Of a DNA stretch of 64,000 bases, positions 37,225 through 47,000 are shown piece by piece. The notes beneath the pieces were generated by a model. It searched no databases and was not told the origin of the DNA. It saw only the letters and a program-made list of their open reading frames with translations. Both the position numbers and the translations under genes were made by a program. This DNA comes from Thiobacillus sp. (lineage in GTDB: Bacteria > Pseudomonadota > Gammaproteobacteria > Burkholderiales > Thiobacillaceae): NCBI GenBank assembly GCA_030680405.1, contig JAUXVT010000006.1, positions 1 through 64,000 on the forward strand. Reading direction: 5' to 3'. How positions within the stretch are numbered: position 1 is the stretch's first letter; every line of letters starts with the position of its first letter.

Positions 37225-38556
37225 TTAAAGACCCCTGTCTGAGCGTAGCCAGCGCATGGCTTTCCTTACACACAAAGCAAGTTTCACCAGTCTGTCGGAG
37301 CGCAAGTCCATGATCTCTTCCTGGCGCTCGACAATGACACGGCTCATCTCCTGCATCGTATGCCAGCGTTCCTGGATCATGGCATCCTGCGCGGCTATGC
37401 ACCGATCTCGCTCCTCAATCATGCCGTTCATTTGCTCGATTGCATTCCAACGATCTACGAGCAGTTGTCCCTGAGCTTCGATGGCTTCATCCCTTTCGAT
37501 GATGACGCCATTCATGTCGTGAATAGCGCTCCAGCGTTCTTGCAGCAACGCCGCCTGGCTTGCGATGGTTTGTTCACGCTCGGCCAGTTGACGAACCGAA
37601 TGGAAAATCCCCTCCGGGCACGCCGACGTCTCGGCGAGTTTCCGCATTAACCAGGTTCCTCCCTGTCCCGATGTCAGTTCCTCCATCCGGCTGTTCGGCA
37701 CGCCGGCAAGTCTGTGGAGCAGGTAAAAAAGCAGCGGAAGCGGGTGAAAACTCTCGTTCTTCAGCAGTGCCAAGCAGGTTTGGAAGGCCGCGAATTCAGC
37801 ACCTGATTCGATTGGCAGCGTTGACAGCGCCCTGGCCTGCACATGGGAATTCTCGTGGATGTGCCGCCAGACATCGTCCTCGGACAAGGTGTTGGCTGCA
37901 TGGACCCTATAACCCAACAACCCTTCCCTGATCCAGATCGGCGAGGTACGTTTTTGTGCTCGCAACGCCCAGTCCCAATCATGGGTATAACGCAAGGGAG
38001 CGAAATCGCCCACCTCATTCGCCAGCGCCCTGGAAAAGAAAAAGTTGGAGGTGGTGATGGCCGGATTGCCGGCCAGGAACCACGCGTCCCGCGTGAGCGC
38101 ATCACATGCCGCCCGCAAGTCTCGATAGGCAATTGCACGTGAGTGCTCGTTGGCCGGTTCACCCGCCGGCCCAATGAAATCGACATCGGTGAAGGCGAAT
38201 ACATCCCTTTCACCCGAGGCAACTGCTTCCGCCAACAGCCGGTCAATCCTATTTGCGGCAAAAACATCGTCTGAATTGATGATGGCGATGAACTCACCCC
38301 GCGCCAAACCCATGGCCTCGTTCAGCGTGGCATGCGCGCCCTGGTTGGTGTCATGCCGTGACAGGTGCAAGCGCTCGTCCTCGAACGACTGCAACACCCC
38401 CCACGTAGCGTCGGACGAGGCATCGTCGATGGCGATGAGTTCAAGATTGCCGTACGTCTGTCCCAGCACGCTCTCCACCGCCGCCCGCACATAGGGCGCG
38501 TGGTTGTAGGCGGGCATCAGCACACTGACGAGAGGGGATGTGTTGGTATTGGGCAT
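37225..38556 (-). CDS. GT2 glycosyltransferase with 28-residue coiled-coil repeats
   Basis: This 443-aa protein has a GT-A domain in residues 1-250: VSVLMPAYNHAPYVRAAVES, LIAIDDASSDAT, the metal-binding DxD-type IINSDDVFAANR and the acceptor motif YTHDWDWALRAQ. A helical middle follows. The C-terminus holds three 28-residue repeats anchored by Trp342, Trp370 and Trp398 (ERWSAIHDMNGVIIERD; DRWNAIEQMNGMIEERD; ERWHTMQEMSRVIVERQ). The four-heptad period predicts a parallel coiled coil. Such tails in glycan enzymes can act as scaffolds or length rulers. It ends in a short basic segment (VRKAMRWLRSDRG) that may touch the membrane. Confidence 0.87.
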   Translation of the reverse strand: MPNTNTSPLVSVLMPAYNHAPYVRAAVESVLGQTYGNLELIAIDDASSDATWGVLQSFEDERLHLSRHDTNQGAHATLNEAMGLARGEFIAIINSDDVFAANRIDRLLAEAVASGERDVFAFTDVDFIGPAGEPANEHSRAIAYRDLRAACDALTRDAWFLAGNPAITTSNFFFSRALANEVGDFAPLRYTHDWDWALRAQKRTSPIWIREGLLGYRVHAANTLSEDDVWRHIHENSHVQARALSTLPIESGAEFAAFQTCLALLKNESFHPLPLLFYLLHRLAGVPNSRMEELTSGQGGTWLMRKLAETSACPEGIFHSVRQLAEREQTIASQAALLQERWSAIHDMNGVIIERDEAIEAQGQLLVDRWNAIEQMNGMIEERDRCIAAQDAMIQERWHTMQEMSRVIVERQEEIMDLRSDRLVKLALCVRKAMRWLRSDRGL

Positions 38557-38569
38557 GGGGACAGGTATT

Positions 38570-39320
38570 CTACCGATTGTGGCATGTCGGGCTAACCCTA
38601 CCTGGGGAAACGCCGATTTCTTCCGTCACCGCGAGGAGCGAAGGTAGAAATCCAGCATGCACGCCTTTGTCTATGAAGGGTTGCCAATACCTTGCTGTGA
38701 TGAAAGGCGAATCCATGGCAATGGCTTCAAGTATCGTGGTACATCCAGTCTCGATCCAAAAAAGCTGCTTCCAGTACAAGAAATAGTCCGGTTCTTCGAG
38801 AAAATCCCGAGCGTCCATGGCATCCAGGGGCAACAACTCAACCGAGCCAGATCGAGCCTCATTTTGCAAAGGGTCCACCAGAGGGGTGCCGTTATTGATT
38901 CACGCCGCCGAGATGGTCAAGCGCCACGACGTCGGGTGCAACATGGCCCGTGCGGCAAGACTTATGATCTTGGCTAATTCGTGAAGTCCTTGCAGGCCCA
39001 TCTCTCCGGCATCTACGCCTCCGCCGATCATCCATCACCACCTCGCGGTTGGTAGCCCGCAATGTATCCATTGCACTCCCGAGCAGCATTCCGCTTGTCT
39101 ACCCGATGAAACCCGTGAACAGCCCGATGCAAGGATGACGTCCCCACCATAGCCACTGAATCATCGACACTAAATTAACGCATCGAATGTCTCAAAAACA
39201 TTGACACGTTCCGCGCCTCTTGCCAGCATTGCTTCCGTTTCGGGTGTCCGTTGTTTTTCCTGGCCACTGACATCTTGCCAATTTATGGTTGCAACGGCCC
39301 GAAATTGATTCCCTGGCTAG
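38570..39320 (-). pseudogene. Decayed polysaccharide-type gene with several frameshifts
   Basis: This otherwise empty 800-base gap holds coding-like pieces in successive frames on the minus strand. From upstream to downstream they are VATINWQDVSGQEKQRTPET to FETFDALI, DSVAMVGTSSLHRAV, MLLGSAMDTLRATNREVVM, IGGGVDAGEMGLQGLHELAK, VVALDHLGGVN, and a last frame of 102 codons. The last frame runs from VDPLQNEARSGSVELLPLDA through GCTTILEAIAMDSPFITARY and ends at 38570. Joined, they read as one protein. The GCTT-ILEA part resembles the donor-side loop of GT-B-like surface carbohydrate proteins. At least three frame changes make it a pseudogene. Confidence 0.65.
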
Positions 39321-39371
39321 CCATGACCAAAAGTCGAACTAACAGTCCCTTCATCTAACAACTACGTGGCC

Positions 39372-40685
39372 ATGCCTACAGTCAGTCGTAATGCCTCGTG
39401 TCCATGCCATAGTGGACTGCGTTACAAACACTGTTGCGGCACGCAGCATAATTTAAGCCTCCACCCGCCCTCGCTCAGTGAGGATCTGCGTCTCACCGGC
39501 CTGGAATTACACAAGCACGGCCACTTCGTTGAAGCCATCAATCTGTACGATGCTGTGCTTAAGGAGCATCCCGGCGACTGGGATGTTGCGCATATGAGAG
39601 CCGTGGCTTTGTTTCAACTTGGACTGATGCCGGAATCCCGTGCTGCCTTCGCTGCGCTGTTGTCTACCCCTGCGACAGCGCTTCCGGCTTTTTGGACCAA
39701 TCTTGGTTTATTGATCGCCGCCATTTGTCCTGATCCGCTATCCGCAAAATTTCAAAGCAGGTTGACCGGACATACCCGTTTTCACAGCCCAGCTGAGACT
39801 CAGGTGCTTAATACCCGCTCTCTCCCGACTATTTCGGTTGTTATGCCCACCTACAACCATGCTGAGTATGTTGGGCAGGCCATTGATTCAGTGTTCGCAC
39901 AGTCACGCCTCCCACTGGAACTGATCGTGATCGATGATGGCTCCATAGACAATACTGCAGAGGTGTGCCGTCGCGCGCTCGCCTCCGCACCCATCCCGGT
40001 CACGTTCATCTCGCGGGAAAATCGAGGCGCGCCGGCGACACTCAATCAAGCCATTAAACTGGCTAATGGAGAATTCATTCAGCCCATCAATTCAGACGAC
40101 CTTCTTCCGGCAAATCGAATCGAGGCGATGCTGGCGGAACTGCTGGAGCGAGGCGGCGACTGGGGCTTCGCGCGGGTTGCATACGTTAATGCGCTAGGAG
40201 ATCGTCTTGACCCCGGACAACACCCCCGAGCCCTATCCCTGACCGGGGCTCAGGATTCCGTCGTGATGTCGAGAACCTTGAGTCTGGGCTTGCTGCGCGC
40301 CAATGCCGCCATTTCCTCCGGGAATCTGACATTCCGCAAGACACTATGGCAGACCCTCGGAGGATTCCGCGACTATCGCTACAATCACGATTGGGATTTT
40401 TGCCTGCGCGCCTCGCTAGAAAGTGAGCCCATCTTGGTGCCCAAACAGCTCTATGAATATCGCATTCACGCTACAAACACCATTACCGAGAACAATTCAG
40501 CGCCAAGGCTTGAGCACAAAAGGATGATGGCCGACTTCGTTACCTACTCACAGGGCCAAACTTTTTGGCCTAATCCTGTTGCGCCCACGCTCGCCAACTG
40601 GGGTAATGACTACCTTGCATTACTCGGCGCCACCGATTCCCTGCGGCACCTCCCCATTGCACTCGTTGAGCGGCTACTCGACTAG
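39372..40685 (+). CDS. SEC-C zinc motif-TPR-GT2 glycosyltransferase fusion
   Basis: This 437-aa protein begins with a SEC-C-type zinc knuckle (Cys10, Cys12, Cys21, Cys22 in SCPCHSGLRYKHCC). TPR-like helices follow (LHKHGHFVEAINLYDAVLKE; MRAVALFQLGLMPESRAAFA), then from about residue 155 a GT-A domain: ISVVMPTYNHAEYVGQAIDS, LIVIDDGSIDNTAE, QPINSDDLLPANR and YNHDWDFCLRASLE. The glycosyltransferase part is close in sequence to the GT2 at 37225-38556. The ATG at 39372 is used; a GTG six bases upstream is possible, and no ribosome site is obvious. It is transcribed opposite to the genes on both flanks. Codon use is AT-richer than the housekeeping genes. Confidence 0.85.
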   Translation: MPTVSRNASCPCHSGLRYKHCCGTQHNLSLHPPSLSEDLRLTGLELHKHGHFVEAINLYDAVLKEHPGDWDVAHMRAVALFQLGLMPESRAAFAALLSTPATALPAFWTNLGLLIAAICPDPLSAKFQSRLTGHTRFHSPAETQVLNTRSLPTISVVMPTYNHAEYVGQAIDSVFAQSRLPLELIVIDDGSIDNTAEVCRRALASAPIPVTFISRENRGAPATLNQAIKLANGEFIQPINSDDLLPANRIEAMLAELLERGGDWGFARVAYVNALGDRLDPGQHPRALSLTGAQDSVVMSRTLSLGLLRANAAISSGNLTFRKTLWQTLGGFRDYRYNHDWDFCLRASLESEPILVPKQLYEYRIHATNTITENNSAPRLEHKRMMADFVTYSQGQTFWPNPVAPTLANWGNDYLALLGATDSLRHLPIALVERLLD

Positions 40686-40713
40686 GCAGCGGCTCTGACG
40701 TATCGAGAAACAG

Positions 40714-41613
40714 ATGAAAGCATCCCTCATCATTACTACCGAGACTGATGTTTTTCACCACAAGCAGCGAGACTTCTTTGCCTCATTCGCTGGACAAACC
40801 TACCCTCACAACGAATTCGAATTAATCATCGTTGATGGAAATGGCAGGACGGGTACTGCTGAGGCATATGCGGCATTTTGCGCCCAACACCCATCCATCT
40901 CTGTAACCTATCTGCAAAGTCCAAGCCGTGCACGCGCATTCGGGAACAACCTGGGAGCAGCCAAAGCCACCGGAGAATTGCTGGTCTTTCTTGCAGACGA
41001 TTTTGACCCCACGCCTGAGTTTCTCGCAGCACACGTCGAGTATCACAAACTCAACAGCGACCTCAATGCCGCAGGGATTGGTCCTGGATTCTTCCCGGAT
41101 GATCTACGCAATGATCTTTTCGCTCGTTGGCAGGAAGACTCCGGGCTTATTTTTGGCGTCGCCATGCGAAGCGCCATAAGCGTGTGGCCAAGACAGTTTT
41201 TCTTTGCGGGCAATGCTTCAATCAAGAAGGCAAAATTCGACTCACTTGGCGGCTTCAATGAAGCTTTCCTGCACGATGCCTGGGATGATTTCGAGTTCGG
41301 ACTACGTTGGGCAGCCAGCGGGGGCTACTCCCAGTTCTTGCCAGCAGCCATGACGATTCATCGACACGCCGTGTCCCTTGATGAACGGTGTCTCAATATG
41401 AAGCGTGCGGGCGAGGCCGCACAAATATTGGAAGCGCTACACCCTCATATTCGTCATGGATGGAAAGCGAAACTTCATCGACATAGGGAGCCTCTCCTAT
41501 CACTGCCGGGTCCAGATGCTCCCACTCAAACCTGGATCGCCTACTATTCCCAGCGCCTTGACCAAGCCTTTGCGCGTGGATATTGGTCCCGCACCGACAA
41601 TGACCATGCATAG
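40714..41613 (+). CDS. GT2 glycosyltransferase
   Basis: This 299-aa single-domain GT-A enzyme has ASLIITTETDVFHHKQRDFF at the N-terminus, the strand FELIIVDGNGRTGT, a metal site LLVFLADDFDPTPEFL and the acceptor-side GGFNEAFLHDAWDDFEFGLR with the catalytic ED-type pair replaced by DD. No signal or membrane segment. It is downstream of the SEC-C fusion gene with a 28-base gap, so it is co-transcribed. Sugar unknown. Confidence 0.87.
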   Translation: MKASLIITTETDVFHHKQRDFFASFAGQTYPHNEFELIIVDGNGRTGTAEAYAAFCAQHPSISVTYLQSPSRARAFGNNLGAAKATGELLVFLADDFDPTPEFLAAHVEYHKLNSDLNAAGIGPGFFPDDLRNDLFARWQEDSGLIFGVAMRSAISVWPRQFFFAGNASIKKAKFDSLGGFNEAFLHDAWDDFEFGLRWAASGGYSQFLPAAMTIHRHAVSLDERCLNMKRAGEAAQILEALHPHIRHGWKAKLHRHREPLLSLPGPDAPTQTWIAYYSQRLDQAFARGYWSRTDNDHA

Positions 41614-41754
41614 GCTTGCTGCCACAAGCTGGCTCCTGAATAGCCGTTGTACAGGTTACAAAACGTCCGCGGACGGGATCACAGACGCTTCACCGCCATG
41701 CTTCAGGGTTTCGAACAGGACGGAATGAAAGCGAGGACATTGGCGGCGTTCAGC

Positions 41755-44085
41755 TCATCCAGCGGATTCATGACTTCCCTTGTTCATGCGAGGAACATTG
41801 ACCGCGAAATCGGCGAGCGCCCCGCGCAGCGCCGCGACGACCGCCGCCCAATCACCCGGGTGAGGTTGGCGGAACAGGCGCGCAGTAGGGTACCAGGGGC
41901 TGTCGGCGCGATTGAGCAGCCACCGAAAATCCGCGATGTACTGCAACATGATCCAGACCGGGCACCCCAATGCGCCAGCGGCATGGGCGATGGACGTGTC
42001 AACGGTGATGATCAGGTCGAGTTCGGCCATCAGCGCGGCGGTCTCGGCATAGTCGGTCTGTTCATCCCCCCAATCGAGAATGGGCGTTTGTACGGCTCGC
42101 AGTTCCTCGCGTCCGGCACCGAGTTGCAGGTTGATCCAGGCCACGTCGGGCAGATCGAACAAACCGGCGAGTGCTTGCAGGGAACAGGAACGATTGCGGT
42201 CATCCACGTTGGTGGGGCTACCGGCCCAGGCCAGGCCGACGCGCAGCCGCGCCGGTATCGCGTCCAGGCGTTGTCGCCAATAGGCACGCCGGTCACTTGG
42301 TGCCGATAGGTAAGGCACGTCGGCGGGAACGTCGGCCAGTGAATGGGTGCCGCACAGACGCGGCAGGCTCAACAAGTGGCAGATGTAATCGTAAGCGGGA
42401 ATGACCGCTTCGCCGGTGTACACCGCCGACAGGCCATGTACGTTGCGCAGCAGCCCGGCCACGTGCGCCTGGCGCACATGCAGGCCGATCCTGGCCCCCT
42501 GGTCGGCGAGCGGCTTGACATAGCGAATGAACTGCAAGGTGTCACCGATCCCCTGTTCGGCAATCAGCAGCAGGCTTTTCCCCGCCAACGCCTCGCCCTG
42601 CCAGAGGCGGGGCGAGCCGGCCATCGCCGGCAGCCGGTAGCCCGCGGCGTATTCCGGGCATCGCATGCGCGATTCATACTCCGCCCAACCGTGCGCATAA
42701 TCACCCCGCGTCAGCAGCACCAGCGCCCGGCTGAAGCGCGCTTGCGTCAGATTGGCATCCAGTGCCAGGGCGCGATTGAAGGCATCCCGCGCCTCGTCGA
42801 GATGACCGAGCTTGTGCAGATCCAGACCGAGGTTGCTCCAGGCCGGGGCATAGGCCGGGTGCCGGTCCAGTGCCTTGCGATACTCGGCCACGGCCTCCTC
42901 CAGACGTCCCTGCGCGCGTAAGCACAGGCCGAGGTTGTTGAAGAAGTCCGGCACGTCATCCCGTTTCGCCAGGGCGGCGCGTATACGTCCTTCCCCTTCG
43001 CGCGGCCGCCCTTCCTGCATGTCGAGCACGCCCAGATAATGTTCCGCGACCGCGTCGTCGCCCAGCGCCAGCACAGCGTCGTAGCCTTTCCGCGCGGCAG
43101 CCAGGCGGCCGGCCTGATGGTGTGTCATGGCCTGCCGTAACAAAGCCTCCGATGCGTTCTCTGTCGGCGCCGCAGTCGCGCCTTGAGCGGCGCCGTCCTG
43201 ACCGCAGCAATGCTTGTAGCGTTTCCCGCTGCCGCACGGGCAGGGGGCGTTGCGACTCGCCGGCGCGGCGTCGCGCTTGCCAGCCGAGCCGTTCAGCGCA
43301 TCCAGCATGCCGGCGCATTTGGCGTCGGCGGGAAAGGCGCGCAGGCGTTGTTCCAGCAATATCCGCGCCGAATCGAGTCGCTTCAGATCGATGAAGTTTT
43401 TCGCCAGTGACAGAAACTGGATCGAGCCGAGTACCGGCCTCGGCATCGCCGCCACGAAACCGGACATTTCTTCATCGGCGAGGAATTGCCACATATTGAA
43501 CAGACCATGGAACCCCAAGGTCCTGGTCTGCGGGTAGGTGGTTTCGAACGAGAAACGGTCCGCCACCTCGGGTGGCGCGAAACGCATGCCATAGCGGGAT
43601 TCCAGCATCGGCCGGTAATGCCGGCAGATCATTTCGTCCTCGGGCTCGAAACGGTCTATCGCGGGATCCTGAAGCGCTTCCAGCAGGCGCCGCGATCGCA
43701 GCGAAAAGCCACCGTTGCCAACGCTATGCGCATCATGGTGGAACCCCCAGCGCGCGCCGATGTAGTCATGGTCGAGAAAGTCATCACGCCAGGCTGCGGG
43801 GTTGACCACATAGCCATCCCACTGGATCAGCAGCACATGTTCGGTTTCGATATGCCGGAGCAAGTCCTTCATGACGAAGCGCGAATACGCCGCGCGTCCT
43901 GCCAGGGGATCGATGGCGACATGGCGGGAACCGCCCGTGTCTTCCGCCGAGTCCGAGATGAACAAGGCATCGGCGAAATCCATCGCCGCCAGCGATAAAC
44001 GCATCGCCCTCGCTGCAAGCGCGTGGGTCTGGGTGTCGACTACACAAAGTGTGGTATGGGCGGCCCTGATCCTTGTATTCGGCAT
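41755..44085 (-). CDS. DUF5672-SEC-C-TPR-GT9-like fusion protein, 776 aa
   Basis: Domains in order: a DUF5672 glycosyltransferase-like domain (about residues 1-200; VLLIQWDGYVVNPAAWRDDF, FLDHDYIGARWGFHHD, GNGGFSLRSRRLLEAL); a SEC-C zinc motif with Cys282, Cys284, Cys293 and Cys294 (APCPCGSGKRYKHCCG); at least four TPR repeats (about 310-480, e.g. FNNLGLCLRAQGRLEEAVAE); and a heptosyltransferase-like GT-B domain (about 500-770; LLIAEQGIGDTLQFIRYVKP, RVGLAWAGSP, DLIITVDTSIAHAAGALGCP). The ATG at 44085 follows GTGGAAA and lies 11 bases after the upstream stop; the frame is open further upstream but would overlap that gene. Two possible catalytic domains are joined by a scaffold. Confidence 0.85.
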   Translation of the reverse strand: MPNTRIRAAHTTLCVVDTQTHALAARAMRLSLAAMDFADALFISDSAEDTGGSRHVAIDPLAGRAAYSRFVMKDLLRHIETEHVLLIQWDGYVVNPAAWRDDFLDHDYIGARWGFHHDAHSVGNGGFSLRSRRLLEALQDPAIDRFEPEDEMICRHYRPMLESRYGMRFAPPEVADRFSFETTYPQTRTLGFHGLFNMWQFLADEEMSGFVAAMPRPVLGSIQFLSLAKNFIDLKRLDSARILLEQRLRAFPADAKCAGMLDALNGSAGKRDAAPASRNAPCPCGSGKRYKHCCGQDGAAQGATAAPTENASEALLRQAMTHHQAGRLAAARKGYDAVLALGDDAVAEHYLGVLDMQEGRPREGEGRIRAALAKRDDVPDFFNNLGLCLRAQGRLEEAVAEYRKALDRHPAYAPAWSNLGLDLHKLGHLDEARDAFNRALALDANLTQARFSRALVLLTRGDYAHGWAEYESRMRCPEYAAGYRLPAMAGSPRLWQGEALAGKSLLLIAEQGIGDTLQFIRYVKPLADQGARIGLHVRQAHVAGLLRNVHGLSAVYTGEAVIPAYDYICHLLSLPRLCGTHSLADVPADVPYLSAPSDRRAYWRQRLDAIPARLRVGLAWAGSPTNVDDRNRSCSLQALAGLFDLPDVAWINLQLGAGREELRAVQTPILDWGDEQTDYAETAALMAELDLIITVDTSIAHAAGALGCPVWIMLQYIADFRWLLNRADSPWYPTARLFRQPHPGDWAAVVAALRGALADFAVNVPRMNKGSHESAG

Positions 44086-44095
44086 AATTTCCACG

Positions 44096-47000
44096 TCAAT
44101 GCTGGAATTCCCGGGCGGCATCCGAATCCGTTTTATCACCATGCAAATAGAAATCCAGCATGGCGCCCGTCTGTGCCTCCATTACCTTGAGAAGAGTGGC
44201 CCGCGCTGCTTCACCTGTCGCGCGCCTCAGATCTGGGTCGTCGGCCAGTTGTCCAATACACGCCAGGGCTTCTTCCTCGGTTTCGACGATAAAACCGTTC
44301 CTGCCATGTTCGATCAGCTCTGCCACACCCACCCGCTCCCCGAACAGCACAACGGGCAAGCCCATAGCCATGGCTTCCATGATGGCCGTCCCGCCGGATT
44401 CATACAAGTGCGGGTGTATGCGATAGATGAAGCAATCCAGCCCATCGAGAAATTCGACTATACCGCTCTGCGTTTCCGGTTGAAGCGTAATGCGGTCTTC
44501 CAGACCATTACGCTTCAGCGGCTCAGCCAGACAGGTTCCGCCTGTAATCAGAATCTGGTGTCCAAGACCCGCCAAACGTCGAAAGAATGCCGGATCGTTC
44601 GGATGAAACTTCAGCCGGTCATCGCGGCTATGGCGACCGATGACAATAGGCCCCGATCGATATGATCTGGTGCGAACCGGACGGAAACGACAAGCATCGA
44701 CAAAAGCGTATTCCACCCGTCCCGCCACCCCGACGGCATCGCGAAAGCATCGGGACGGAAAGCTGAAATCGAGTGAGAAAGCGGTTGGAACCTCCTCAAG
44801 TTCAACCAATCTCTCAATCAAACTTGCGGGATTGTCTATGTTGTAGCAAAGGGTAATTCGTTGCGCCTGGCATTGCTTCAACCAGCTTCCGTACTCAAAA
44901 TAAGTGCCCACAAAGACAAGATGGCCAGAACCGGGATAACGACCAAGTGCCGCATTGATCGTCTCAACAGGAAAACGATCGGCAAATCCCGGCAAAGGCG
45001 GGACGGTGGACCAAATGCGCGCCCGAACATGCCCCGAGAGTTGCTCAAACAGGCCCAGCGCTCGATGTTCCGAACCGCCAAGCTGTCTTAAATCCGCAAC
45101 AATGTGAATTTCAGGAATTTGAGTTGTACTTGGGTTGTGCGCCCGGCTATAGAAACGCTCGGTCAGCTTGACCACCATACGCCGCGTCGGGGCATCCCGC
45201 TCGGGTTTGTACCAGTGCTGACTAGCCCGCGTCACGGCTTCCGCAGCCTTGGTCGTTTCGCCTAGCGCTGCTGCCTTCCGGAAGAATCCGTAGGCCTCTT
45301 CATACCGCGCCATTTCCGAACATAGGTCACCGCAGGCCAAAGCTGTTTCGGCGCGAGTCAAATCCGAAGGCGACAGGCGCGTCAAAATCTCGATTGCGGT
45401 AAAGGCCTCACCAGAACGAAATGCCGCCAATGCACGTTGCGCTTCCGTTTCAAGGGGATTCACAGGTGGAGGTGGAGCCGCAGCCGCCAACTGGCCACAA
45501 CAATGTTTGAAGCGTTTACCGCTGCCGCAAGGACAATCCGCCATACGGGAAGGCTGCGCCTTTTCGGGCAAGGCGGGTCGTGTCTTCGGTTTAAGCTGAG
45601 GTGGCGGACCGCCCAGCCGGGACAACAATTGCAGCGCCGCCTCACGCACACTCGGATCGGAAGTTGCCATCCATGCTTCCTTCCGCGCGCCTGAATAGTT
45701 CCCAGCTCGTTCCAGCGTAGTCGCGAGATGGAGTCTGGATTCACCTGCCGCCGGATTGATTTCTACAGCACGTCGCAGTATCCGCTCGGCCTCATCCAAC
45801 TCGCCATTCATAAGGGCTACATACCCGAGTCCATTGATAGCATTTGGATCGTCAGGATACTCCCGCAGCACGGCGTCAAAAGTTGCTCGTGCTTCCGTAA
45901 CATCACCACGAATGTACGCAGAGACTCCTTTCTTGCAGGCATTCGAGACACGGGCAGTGTGGTAAGAACCGGTACCAAACCATTTGTAGCGAAGCAACTG
46001 TTCGAAACGCGTTACCCTGGTAATGTCTCGATTATTTCCCGGCCCTGTCCCTGACGTTCCCAACTCCATACCATAATTAAAACTTACATGGCGAACATGC
46101 TCAAAATCGGAATATTCGGCAATCTGTGAACAGAAATCGCGATCTTCACTGATCTCAAATCTCTCGTCGAATCGGCAGCCTAAATCCAGCACATCTCGCC
46201 GAATCAACGCAGTCTGAAAGTAGAGCAGCGGACCATAAAACATAATCGCCCGGTTGAACGGAAAACCGTACAAGAATTTGGTTTCGCCATCGGAGTCGAC
46301 AAACCTGGTCAGCCCATAAACCACGAGCTTGTCCGTTGACGATGCTGCTTTCATCAACGTGGAAACATGATCCGCATCGAAGCTATCATCGTCATCCAGA
46401 AAACCGAACCACTCCCCCCTCACCGCATCGAGTCCGGCATTGGCGGCGTGCGGTCTGGACAAGCGCTGGTCGCCACCCACCATGCGGATTTCGTGACCCA
46501 ACCGCCAGGCAATGTCAGGAAGCGGCGGATGGGTACCGCCCGTTGCGTCCACTACGATGACATCCAATGCCGGGTAGTCTTGAGCCGCCAGCGACTCCAA
46601 AGCCAGGCTCAGCTCGGGGCGCCCCATACTGCGCACGATGATAGATACCAGTGGAAACGCCTGGGTTTCCACTATTTGTTCGTGTATAGATTTTTCTGTG
46701 GCGGGAAGCGCCTCCAGATATGCTCGAACCGGCAATGTTTCCGCAAGGCTTTCGAGCTTCACCCAATAGGCTTCGTTCACCCAGCGCCGTCTGGAAAAAT
46801 TGTAGATGTTGAAAAAATGCTGCTCGCTAAATGTATTGTTGCCGTGGTGAATATATACATAAAGGCTCGGTGCTTCGAGGCTTAGAACGCGTTCGCGTTG
46901 TATCAGCGACTTCATCATTTCCGTGTCCTCGCCGCGGCGCAATGCCGGGTAAGGTGGCAAGACCCGCCTCAAGGCCAGGATGGAGCCTTCCCAAAGTCGC

